From a bacterium (lineage in GTDB: Bacteria; UBA9089; CG2-30-40-21): a stretch of DNA of 14,796 nucleotides. A program made the position numbers and the translations under genes. The notes beneath the pieces were generated by a model. That model worked only from the letters and a program-made list of their open reading frames with translations. It did not search any database and was not told the origin of the DNA. This document shows positions 1 to 7,019 of the stretch, one piece after another. Numbering within the stretch: position 1 is the first letter of the stretch; the number at the start of each line of letters is the position of its first letter. Where the stretch lies: assembly GCA_030018795.1 (NCBI GenBank), contig JASEHA010000029.1:1-14796 (forward strand). The letters are read 5' to 3'.

Positions 1-69
1 ATATAATTGTAGGATGGGTGCTAACCCATCTACCTCATCTATCCGACAATTGAGAATTGACACGACACT
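1..69. repeat. Partial copy (right part) of a miniature inverted-repeat element
   Basis: This stretch matches the right two-thirds of the complete element at 10568-10673, with about ten differences over 69 bases, in the same orientation. Its right end (57-69, TTGACACGACACT) is the terminal inverted repeat. The next base is G, so the TA seen at the other copy is not kept here. Inside lie a small perfect hairpin, GATGGGT-GCTA-ACCCATC (13-30), and a wider imperfect inverted pair (5-15 with 41-51). The left end lies before the window. No ORF is present, so it can only be mobilised by a transposase encoded elsewhere, if at all. Confidence 0.72.
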
Positions 70-118
70 GACCAATATATGCCATTACATGCCATTTTGA
101 ATTACAGGAGGATGATGA

Positions 119-1411
119 ATGGGGTCTCATGATAAGGAAAAAACAATGGTTATACAGCAAGTATCTGATAAAGGAAATGATATAGACTGTATAATAGGGG
201 AATATACCCTTCTGAAAGAGATTGGAAGAGGGGCAATGGGTGTAGTCTATAAGGCAAGACATACGGGATTGGAGTCGATTCGAGCCGTAAAGGTTCTGGC
301 TCAGGATCTGGCAAAGAAAGATGAGTTCTTAAGACGATTTGAGCGAGAGGCAAAGATTGCCTCTAATTTTCAGCATCCCAATATTGTTACCATCCATGAT
401 ATTGGTGCAAATGAAGGGGCACATTATATTAGTATGGAATATGTGGATGGGGTTACACTGAAGGAAATATTAGAGAGAAAAATACCGCTATCTATTGCAC
501 TTTTAATTATTCTGGAGGTGTGCAAGGCACTCGAATATGTTCATGATAAAAAGATTACCTATCGTGGGGAGATGTATGGTGATATTGTCCATCGGGATAT
601 TAAACCAGCCAATATCATGGTTACTCATATGGGCAATGTGAAGCTTACGGATTTTGGTATTGCCAGACCAGTAAATATTACGGATGAAACCATTACAGGA
701 ACGATGATTGGGACAATATCATACATGTCGCCTGAGCAGCTTAATGGTCAGGCTGTGGATAGGCGAACAGATATCTATTCCCTTGGCGTGGTGCTGTATG
801 AGATGATTACCTGTCAAAAACCATTTGGAGGAGAGCCTATTACTAAGGTAATACAAAACATTGCTTCTGGTAATTATCTGCCTCTACAGAGGCTTCTACC
901 CTCTCTGCCCAAAAAGGTTAGTGCTATTGTTTCAAAGGCAATAGACATGGATAAAAACAAGAGGTATCAGAACATTAGCGATATGGCAAACGATATCTGC
1001 AATCTTCTGCCGCAGGAAATAGTTTCTGTACCTGAAAAGGCAATAGCTGATTACCTGAAAAATGGTGCGGCAATTTTAGTAGTCAAGGAAAGGAAAAAAG
1101 GACGACTTCTGCTGATTATTGGGGTAGTTGGATTGTTGATAATGCTTTTGGCAGCAGCAATGAAGATGTTTGCCCCAACAAAATTGTGCAATATAGTAGT
1201 AAATACTGATATGACAGGTATTCAGGTTGAGCTTGATGGTCAGAGATTTTCAGCAGAGGATAAGACATATGTACTTATCCCGGATGTCCCCAAAGGGATA
1301 CATGCTCTGAGGGTTGTATCGATAAATGACAAGACAAGGTTAAAGGAACAAAAGATAGAGGTAGACGAGACATTTGAGATAGTTAGGGTAAAGCTATTGG
1401 AGGAAGAATAA
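119..1411 (+). CDS. Membrane-anchored Ser/Thr protein kinase (Hanks type) with a PEGA-like C-terminal domain
   Basis: This protein phosphorylates Ser/Thr residues using ATP. The kinase domain spans about residues 28-300 and has every catalytic element: Gly-rich loop IGRGAMG (35-41), Lys58 of AVK, Glu77 of the C-helix, HRD (158-160) with Asp160, Lys162 and Asn165, DFG (178-180), and SPE (204-206) in place of APE. About nine extra residues (YRGEMYGDI region) sit just before HRD. A single membrane helix lies at about 329-350. The remaining 80 residues would be outside the cytoplasm and look like a PEGA-type beta fold (ITGIQVELDG-like pattern near 366-374), which is my inference. AGGAGG at 106-111 is 7 nt from the ATG, and two nearby ATGs (112, 115) are out of frame. 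The PP2C gene follows after 5 nt, the usual kinase/phosphatase partnership. Kinase assignment is firm; substrates are unknown. Confidence 0.95.
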   Translation: MGSHDKEKTMVIQQVSDKGNDIDCIIGEYTLLKEIGRGAMGVVYKARHTGLESIRAVKVLAQDLAKKDEFLRRFEREAKIASNFQHPNIVTIHDIGANEGAHYISMEYVDGVTLKEILERKIPLSIALLIILEVCKALEYVHDKKITYRGEMYGDIVHRDIKPANIMVTHMGNVKLTDFGIARPVNITDETITGTMIGTISYMSPEQLNGQAVDRRTDIYSLGVVLYEMITCQKPFGGEPITKVIQNIASGNYLPLQRLLPSLPKKVSAIVSKAIDMDKNKRYQNISDMANDICNLLPQEIVSVPEKAIADYLKNGAAILVVKERKKGRLLLIIGVVGLLIMLLAAAMKMFAPTKLCNIVVNTDMTGIQVELDGQRFSAEDKTYVLIPDVPKGIHALRVVSINDKTRLKEQKIEVDETFEIVRVKLLEEE

Positions 1412-1416
1412 AAGGA

Positions 1417-2202
1417 ATGAAGATTAAGGCAGCTGGTTTGACACATCATGGAATGGTCAGGGATAATAACGAGGATTGTTTTGAAATATTCCCTGATGAA
1501 ACTCAAGGGATAGCCTATCATCTAGACAATATCTATATCCTATCTGATGGAATGGGAGGAGCAGCCTCTGGAGAGGTGGCAAGCAGGCTTGCTGCCAAAA
1601 CAATAAAAGAGACATTTACCTCTCCATATCTATTGCCAGCTGCATTTAGCTCGAAATATATGGATATGGATTATGTGGCAAAAAGGCTGGAGTATGCAGC
1701 CTGTATGGCAAATAAACGGCTCAAACAGGAGATAGTTAATTACCCTCAACTTCAGGGAATGGGCACAACTGTAGTCGCTGTTCATGTAGAATATGAGATG
1801 GGATATATTTTGCATGTTGGCGATAGCCGGTGTTATCGCTTGCGAGATAAAAGGATTGAGCTGATGACCCGTGACCATTCATATGTTTGGGATCTGTACG
1901 AAAAAGGGGTTATTGCCTTTGAAGAGATGAATGACCACCCAAGAAAAAATGTGATTACTCGTGCTATTGGGATTGAGGATGAATTGTTATGCGATATATT
2001 GATTGAACCAATTAAATCAGGGGATGCTTTTTTGCTTTGTTCTGATGGGCTGAGTGATCTGGTGGATGAATACAGAATACAACAAATAATTCTTGATGGT
2101 TCAGGGGATCTCCATAAGATATGCAAGGGTTTGATAGATGAGGCAAACCTCTGTGGTGGAAAGGATAATATTACGGTAATTGTTCTTGAGGTACAGGATT
2201 AA
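1417..2202 (+). CDS. PP2C-family Ser/Thr protein phosphatase (Stp/PrpC/PstP type)
   Basis: This is a metal-dependent phosphatase that removes phosphate from Ser/Thr residues, most likely including the upstream kinase and its targets. The 261-residue protein is one complete catalytic domain with no signal peptide or membrane helix, so it should be cytoplasmic. All family motifs are present: HGMVRDNNED (11-20, with Arg15 and Glu19), SDGMGG (43-48, metal ligand Asp44), GMGTT (114-118), GDSR (135-138), SDGLSD (209-214, metal ligand Asp210) and GGKDN (247-251, metal ligand Asp250). The length matches stand-alone bacterial PP2C enzymes. The start is 5 nt after the kinase stop. The best Shine-Dalgarno (GGAGGA, 1399-1404) lies inside the end of the kinase gene, which suggests translational coupling of the pair. 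Confidence 0.96.
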   Translation: MKIKAAGLTHHGMVRDNNEDCFEIFPDETQGIAYHLDNIYILSDGMGGAASGEVASRLAAKTIKETFTSPYLLPAAFSSKYMDMDYVAKRLEYAACMANKRLKQEIVNYPQLQGMGTTVVAVHVEYEMGYILHVGDSRCYRLRDKRIELMTRDHSYVWDLYEKGVIAFEEMNDHPRKNVITRAIGIEDELLCDILIEPIKSGDAFLLCSDGLSDLVDEYRIQQIILDGSGDLHKICKGLIDEANLCGGKDNITVIVLEVQD

Positions 2203-2207
2203 GGAGG
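2201..2207 (+). promoter_or_regulatory. Shine-Dalgarno site that decides the start of the 2213 gene
   Basis: AAGGAGG overlaps the stop codon of the phosphatase gene. It lies 5 nt before the ATG at 2213 and 2 nt before the ATG at 2210. The open frame extends back to 2180, but that part would overlap the phosphatase and put ten residues in front of the signal peptide. The site therefore supports 2213 (or 2210) as the real start. Confidence 0.75.
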
Positions 2208-2212
2208 AAATG

Positions 2213-2923
2213 ATGAAGAAAAGGATATTGTTTGGTATAGCCTGTTGTATATGGCTCTCTGGTTGTGTTACTATGGATATGGCTGGCAGGATTATTGATA
2301 TCGATACAAAAGAAGGGCTGTCTGATGTTGCTATAACGTTAAAAGATAATACTGACAGGGAAATTAATTCAGTAACGACAGACGATAAGGGTGGTTTTAT
2401 TATCCATAAGGTTAAAAAAGGAGTCTACCAGCTTACATATAAGAAAGATAGTGTGATTATGCCTGAAACAAAACCAATTGATTTAAATATACTCTCAAAA
2501 AATGGGGCAAGATCCCTTTCTTATGAGGTTATGGTAGAGTCTGCTGTCCATGGAAAGATAATTGATAAAGAGACTAATGAGCCTGTAGAGCAGGCAGGAG
2601 TAAAATTAATCAATCTGGGTACAGGGGATGATATATCTGTTGATTCAAGAGATATTAATGCTGTTAGCTCACAAGAAGATGGACAGTATGGCTTCGAATA
2701 TATCCAGCCAGCTAAATACAAAATCCAGATTGAACGGTTTGATTATCTGTGGATAGAAACCCCTGTATTTGTAGCTGTCAAAGGGAAAACACTTTTTTTT
2801 GATGATATAAAGTTAGAGAAATGTCCAATAGAGGAAGGAATTCCTATTTCATCTGGTGAATATCAGATATATTCTGTGACAATAGATGGAGAGCCTATCA
2901 TTGATAATTCAGTTATCAGGTAA
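2213..2923 (+). CDS. Lipoprotein with two carboxypeptidase-regulatory-like (transthyretin-fold) domains
   Basis: This 236-residue protein should be exported and lipid-anchored. It has a positive start (MKKR), a hydrophobic stretch and lipobox LSGC with Cys18. Two similar beta-sandwich domains follow. The first, about 24-90, has GRIIDIDTKEGLSDVAITL and the turn DDKGGFIIHKVKKGVYQL. The second, about 113-203, has HGKIIDKETNEPVEQAGVKL and the turn QEDGQYGFEYIQPAKYKI. This pattern (G-x-I-x-D, then P-x-x-x-A-x-V-x-L, then D-G-x-[FY]-x-F) is that of the CarboxypepD_reg / DUF4198-like families, which are binding or structural modules and not enzymes. The C-terminal 30 residues have no recognisable fold. 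Its place after the kinase/phosphatase pair suggests an envelope role in the same operon. No specific function can be assigned. Confidence 0.82.
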   Translation: MKKRILFGIACCIWLSGCVTMDMAGRIIDIDTKEGLSDVAITLKDNTDREINSVTTDDKGGFIIHKVKKGVYQLTYKKDSVIMPETKPIDLNILSKNGARSLSYEVMVESAVHGKIIDKETNEPVEQAGVKLINLGTGDDISVDSRDINAVSSQEDGQYGFEYIQPAKYKIQIERFDYLWIETPVFVAVKGKTLFFDDIKLEKCPIEEGIPISSGEYQIYSVTIDGEPIIDNSVIR

Positions 2924-2936
2924 AAAAGGAGGATAG

Positions 2937-4085
2937 ATGAAAAAGGCAGCTATTGCATTATTGGGTTGTATTATTTTAGTGGGAATTGGAATATTATTTA
3001 TACCACATTCACCTGAGCTTGTTGTCAATAATCCTATGGATGGATTCATTACGGATAAGGACACCATAGAGGTTAAAGGTAAGGTTAGTCTTAAAAGTGT
3101 GGTAAAAGCAGCTGTTATCAGTCATAATAAAGAGATTAGTGTTGTCTTTGCTAAGCCTTTAGAAAATGGTGAATATCAAGCTACCCTTTGTCTGAGAGAT
3201 TCTTCTATGTTTAATGAATTACCAATGGAGGGCACGTATACTATCAAGGTGTCTGCCTTGAATGCAGCTAAAAAGGTTAGTGTGATAGAGCGAAATATTG
3301 TTTTTAGACTGGATGATGTAGAACAGGCTACGATAGAGGCGGCTAAGGCTGAGAAGGCTAAGCAACTGGCAATACAGCAAGCTGAGGCTGAGAAAGCGGC
3401 TAAGGCTGAGAAGGCTAAGCAACTGGCAATACAGCAAGCTGAGGAACAAGCCAGAGAGGCACAGCAGCAAGCAGATGCCTTTAAGGCAGGGCTTGAGCTT
3501 AGGCAGGCTGGCAAGATAAAGGAGGCAATAGATGCTTTTTCTAAGGTAGCATCTGATGATCCGGATTATCTCAAGGCTGTTTGGAATATAAGCATTCTGT
3601 CCTTAAGTGTAAATCAATGCAGCAGGACACTCAAGGGCATGGAAGAGATATCTCGTTCATCAGGAGAGACTGCTTTTACCTGCTTTTATTCTGGTGTAGC
3701 TCATTATAAGATGGCAAGAAAGCAAGCCTCTTTTGAGGATGCAGATAAGGCTGTTAAAATGTATTACCAGGCAATTAAAGAGCTTGAGAAGGCTTATGTG
3801 AAACGACAGGATTTTAGCCGAATTAAAATCTCTCAGGTAGCCTTTAATCCCCCGCAAAAGAATATCCATGATATTAGGTATTATCAGTCCATGTGCTATT
3901 ATTTCATCTATAAATGGGAACGGACACAGGGAGAGCTTGAGGATGCTAAATTGCAAAAGGTTAAGATGCAGGCAAGGGATGCATTCAATGACTATTTTAG
4001 TTATTTCACCAATCTTTCTGAAGATACGAAATCATCATGCAACTCTCTTTATAATAATGCACTACAGGTAAATAAAGAATTGTAG
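2937..4085 (+). CDS. Membrane-anchored protein: Ig-like domain, TolA-like coiled coil, TPR helices
   Basis: I do not recognise a named family. The 382-residue protein starts with an uncleaved-looking signal anchor (about 4-22) and then leaves the cytoplasm. Residues 26-125 look like a bacterial Ig-like beta-sandwich (PELVVNNPMDG, then DTIEVKGKV, then GTYTIKVSA). Residues 128-180 form an Ala/Lys/Gln/Glu-rich helix, probably a coiled coil like TolA domain II, built from a tandem 19-residue repeat. From 181 a TPR-type helical region begins (AFKAGLELRQAGKIKEAIDAF), and helical repeats continue to the end. The Shine-Dalgarno AAGGAGG (2926-2932) is 4 nt from the ATG and 13 bp separate it from the gene before. 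A long rod that spans the envelope and ends in a protein-binding TPR head is a reasonable guess. LLGC at 8-11 is too short and unlike a lipobox. Confidence 0.8.
   Translation: MKKAAIALLGCIILVGIGILFIPHSPELVVNNPMDGFITDKDTIEVKGKVSLKSVVKAAVISHNKEISVVFAKPLENGEYQATLCLRDSSMFNELPMEGTYTIKVSALNAAKKVSVIERNIVFRLDDVEQATIEAAKAEKAKQLAIQQAEAEKAAKAEKAKQLAIQQAEEQAREAQQQADAFKAGLELRQAGKIKEAIDAFSKVASDDPDYLKAVWNISILSLSVNQCSRTLKGMEEISRSSGETAFTCFYSGVAHYKMARKQASFEDADKAVKMYYQAIKELEKAYVKRQDFSRIKISQVAFNPPQKNIHDIRYYQSMCYYFIYKWERTQGELEDAKLQKVKMQARDAFNDYFSYFTNLSEDTKSSCNSLYNNALQVNKEL
3339..3444 (+). repeat. Perfect 49-bp tandem direct repeat inside the coiled-coil coding region
   Basis: Bases 3339-3387 and 3396-3444 are identical over 49 bases, with a period of 57 bp (19 codons). 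Each copy encodes AAKAEKAKQLAIQQAE. The copies do not differ even at silent sites, which points to a recent in-frame duplication that lengthened the helical rod. Confidence 0.93.
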
Positions 4086-4096
4086 TCTGTAGTGAG

Positions 4097-4109
4097 GGTC
4101 TTTTAGACC
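4097..4109. repeat. Short palindrome GGTCT-TTT-AGACC
   Basis: A 5-bp perfect stem with a TTT loop lies in the 52-bp gap after the coiled-coil/TPR gene. No run of T follows, so it is a weak case for an intrinsic terminator. It could be an attenuator or an mRNA-end stabiliser. TATAAT at 4112-4117 follows it, but no convincing -35 box is present. Confidence 0.35.
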
Positions 4110-4137
4110 GATATAATGCTAAAGGAGAAAGGAAAAT

Positions 4138-5304
4138 ATGCGGATATTAGCTGTATTTATTTTATTGGTATTATCAGTAAATGATGTTCATGCTGAAGCA
4201 GAAAATATCTCAGCTAAATGGGTAGGGGACAAACAAAAGCTGCTGCATAATATGACATGTGATGATGTTTGTCCTGTGTGGTCACCAGATGGTAAGATAA
4301 TTGCTTTTGAACGGATTGGTAAAGGGATAGGTGCATTTCAGGGAATATATTATTTTGAAAGGGGTGATTATAACATCTTCCCTGTTAGCGAGGCTAAGAA
4401 AAAGAAAGAAGGGGGGTTTGATCCAAAGAAAAAGGGTTACTATAGCCTTGAGAATATGCTTGAGCAGGATGACTTTTATGCCGGCTATTTTTCATGGGCA
4501 CCAAATATACTAGATAATGGGTATCCATTTGTGTTTACCCAGTCCCTTGATCTGTATACAGGGCTGATAAGTACCACAACTAAAAGTGTACAAAAAAAAC
4601 ACTTTGTCTCTATGAAAAACGGAAATGGAGAGGTTGCGGCTAATATGTATGCCTGTTGGGGAAAGAATAATGACATTGTTTTCCTGTCCGGCTGTACTGG
4701 CAAAGGGGATTTGTATCTGCTGAATGCTGCTGATAAGAATAAGCCCAAAAGATTGACAGATACAAACGGATTGGATACTACACCCAAATACTCCCCTAAT
4801 GGGACAAAAATAGCCTATTCCTCTGTCTGTGGAGAGAATACAGATATGTTTTGTCTGGATACCGTTAGCCAGAAATCGGTTTCACTTACAGCCTGGCCAA
4901 CAGAAGAGGTTAACCCTGCCTGGTCGTTTGATGGGAAAATGATTGCCTTTTATGTATTGGAAAAGGATTGCTGCTGCTTGTGGGTAATGAATGCAGATGG
5001 TTCTGATAAGAAAAAGGTAGCTGATAGGGTATTGAGACATGAAAAGGGCTGCCCGGCATGGCTGCCTGATGTGTTTGGATATAAGATTATCTATATCTCT
5101 GAGTATGGAAACAATATGTATATTAGTGACGTTTCTACCTTGAATAAATGGAAGGTAGTAGTTAATGAACAGGTCATGAGTGATGTTAGTTGTAACCCTT
5201 GCCCAATTAACCAGTTAGGTAAAAAGGATCTGATGATTGCCTACTCTGCTCAAGCATCCAATGGCCGTAAGAGGATATTTATCAAAATATTGAGCATGAG
5301 ATAA
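4138..5304 (+). CDS. Secreted TolB-like beta-propeller (PD40/WD40-like) protein, cysteine-rich
   Basis: The first 19 residues are a signal peptide with likely cleavage after VHA, so the 388-residue protein should be periplasmic or outside. Several PD40-type blades can be seen: VCPVWSPDGKIIAF (44-57), TPKYSPNGTKIAYSS (215-229), VNPAWSFDGKMIAFY (258-272) and GCPAWLPDVFGYKIIYI (304-320). These are the repeats of the TolB C-terminal propeller, a protein- or peptide-binding scaffold. The N-terminal TolB domain is missing, so this is not TolB itself. Twelve or so cysteines occur, including three in a row (278-280), which is unusual for this fold. Spacing to the next gene is 19 bp. A possible partner is the TPR lipoprotein downstream, but that rests only on gene order. 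Confidence 0.85.
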   Translation: MRILAVFILLVLSVNDVHAEAENISAKWVGDKQKLLHNMTCDDVCPVWSPDGKIIAFERIGKGIGAFQGIYYFERGDYNIFPVSEAKKKKEGGFDPKKKGYYSLENMLEQDDFYAGYFSWAPNILDNGYPFVFTQSLDLYTGLISTTTKSVQKKHFVSMKNGNGEVAANMYACWGKNNDIVFLSGCTGKGDLYLLNAADKNKPKRLTDTNGLDTTPKYSPNGTKIAYSSVCGENTDMFCLDTVSQKSVSLTAWPTEEVNPAWSFDGKMIAFYVLEKDCCCLWVMNADGSDKKKVADRVLRHEKGCPAWLPDVFGYKIIYISEYGNNMYISDVSTLNKWKVVVNEQVMSDVSCNPCPINQLGKKDLMIAYSAQASNGRKRIFIKILSMR

Positions 5305-5323
5305 GGAAGGACAGGAGTATTAG

Positions 5324-6976
5324 ATGATACGGTATTTATTAGTATTGAGTATGCTGACCATGATTGCCATTTCTGGATGTGGAACACAAACAAAAACGCT
5401 ACAAGCACATTATGAAAAGGCATACAAGCTATTTTTTGAAAAACAGGATACAGATGCTGCATACCTTGAGTTAGATTATATTCAAAAAACAAAACCTGAA
5501 TTTATTGCCCCATATTTTAATTTTATGTTAGCTTATAGCAATGATACAAGACATAACTATCATCCTGCTATCAAGGAATATTTAAAGGAATTGCATGTCA
5601 ACCCTCAAAAGAGTAAGCAGGATATAGATGTCTATCAATGGAGCCTTTCCGGGCTTGCTGATACATATTATAAGGCAGGGTTATTGTATAAAGATTTGTT
5701 TGAATTAGCAGTTAATAGCCAGATAAACTATTATAGTTGCAAACTCTATTTATCAAAGAAAATACAGAAGAAAAAATCACAGCATTATCTATATTATTAT
5801 CGTGGGTTGTGTTATTATTATGTGCAAGAGATTGATAAGGCTATTGATGATCTGAAAAATACAGGGGATTATTTACCAGCACAGGTTATATTGGGGGCAT
5901 GTTATCATCTGAAAGGGATGAGGCAGGAATCTGTGAGGGTATGGGATAATATCCGTATGACTAAAGATTCAGGGGCATTGGCTCTTCTGGGACGGATACA
6001 GGTTGAATGTGGTCATGTGCCTGATGATGGATTGATGTTATGTGAAAAGGCATATCACACTTGCCAGAATAAAGTAACTGCTGACTGCCTTGCCTCAGTA
6101 TATGTTGATACAGGTTGTGTGGATAAGGCATTGAATTTGATGAATAAGATTAAGCCAGACTCTCCGGAGATAATAGATGAATGGGGTGGCTATACAGATA
6201 AGGAAGCAGGGATAAAGATTGCTTATGCCACAAAATTTTATGATCCACAATACCTAATGATACAGGCAAAGGCATATTTTCTTAAAGCAGTTGAATACTA
6301 TCTTAAGATTAAAAGTGAATATGGCTTGTGTCAGGCAGGGCTATGCCAGCTTGAAGCTGGGAATAAGAAGAAGGCATTCTCTATGTTATCTAATATATGC
6401 GACTCAGGGGAAGAAGAGGAGACAAGGATAAAGGCTAAAATAAACATGGGATTGCTTGCCTGCCTGGATGGGAGGGAAGAAGAAGCCTTTAAGATATGGG
6501 ATGAAATCTTGAACAATTCGGATAACCCTTTAGTAAAAAGTGATGTTGGCCTGTCCTATGCCAGGGCAGGGGTGAAATTAGATAAGGCCATATCCTTGTG
6601 TAAACAAACAGAGGCAGAAAAGCCAGGGGTATTGTCCCAACAACTGGGCATTGCTTATCTAAAAAAAGGAATGCTTGATGATGATCCAGAGTTACTCAGT
6701 TATGCCATTAGTTATCTTGAAAAGAATCATATCCATGAAAGTGGGTACAACCTGGAAAGAAATGATCCTGTTGTTCTTCTAAACCTTGTTAGGGCATATT
6801 ATTATCGCCGTGTATTTAATCGACCGTCTGAGATAATGCTTTCCTTCAGGGATGTCTACCCTGGCTGTGATCAGATATTTAATGCCTTTCAATCGGTTAA
6901 AGAGGCATGGCAGATAATCAAGTGGGAAAAGGAAACTAAATGGGGACACGAATGGTATGAATTAAAAATGGCTTGA
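5324..6976 (+). CDS. TPR-repeat lipoprotein, 550 residues
   Basis: The N-terminus is a lipoprotein signal with lipobox ISGC and Cys19, so the protein should be anchored to a membrane outside the cytoplasm. The rest is almost wholly alpha-helical and rich in TPR-type pairs. Clear examples are near 155-187 (YYYRGLCYYYVQEIDKAIDDL), 187-209, 335-358, 372-397, 406-428 and 437-466. Such solenoids bind other proteins and in envelope lipoproteins often act as assembly scaffolds. The Shine-Dalgarno AGGAG (5313-5317) is 6 nt from the ATG. About a dozen cysteines are scattered through the sequence, an enrichment shared with the propeller gene just before it. No catalytic motif is visible and no specific family is recognised. 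Confidence 0.85.
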   Translation: MIRYLLVLSMLTMIAISGCGTQTKTLQAHYEKAYKLFFEKQDTDAAYLELDYIQKTKPEFIAPYFNFMLAYSNDTRHNYHPAIKEYLKELHVNPQKSKQDIDVYQWSLSGLADTYYKAGLLYKDLFELAVNSQINYYSCKLYLSKKIQKKKSQHYLYYYRGLCYYYVQEIDKAIDDLKNTGDYLPAQVILGACYHLKGMRQESVRVWDNIRMTKDSGALALLGRIQVECGHVPDDGLMLCEKAYHTCQNKVTADCLASVYVDTGCVDKALNLMNKIKPDSPEIIDEWGGYTDKEAGIKIAYATKFYDPQYLMIQAKAYFLKAVEYYLKIKSEYGLCQAGLCQLEAGNKKKAFSMLSNICDSGEEEETRIKAKINMGLLACLDGREEEAFKIWDEILNNSDNPLVKSDVGLSYARAGVKLDKAISLCKQTEAEKPGVLSQQLGIAYLKKGMLDDDPELLSYAISYLEKNHIHESGYNLERNDPVVLLNLVRAYYYRRVFNRPSEIMLSFRDVYPGCDQIFNAFQSVKEAWQIIKWEKETKWGHEWYELKMA

Positions 6977-7019
6977 ATCTATGTTGAGCCTTAAAAACTA
7001 TTTGAGGAGGTAGTAATTT

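Noticed and set aside
57..81. Possible promoter with TTGACA (57-62) and TATATG (76-81)
   Set aside because: The spacing is 13 bp instead of about 17, and TTGACA is simply part of the repeat end. No better -10 box lies at the right distance.
119..2202. Type VI secretion regulatory module (PpkA/PppA)
   Set aside because: No FHA protein, sheath, baseplate or ClpV gene is in the window, so a kinase/phosphatase pair alone does not support it.
2957..2969. Lipobox in the coiled-coil/TPR protein (LLGC, residues 8-11)
   Set aside because: The signal would be only ten residues long, -2 is Leu, and the hydrophobic stretch continues past the Cys, so an uncleaved anchor fits better.
3339..3444. CRISPR-like direct repeats
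   Set aside because: There are only two copies, they are in frame inside a gene, and the 8-bp spacer is not CRISPR-like.
4101..4110. Ten-base match TTTTAGACCG also present at 11758-11767, each just after a stop codon
   Set aside because: Ten bases are short enough to match by chance in 14.8 kb, and the flanks differ. At 4097-4109 it is part of a palindrome that the other site does not keep.
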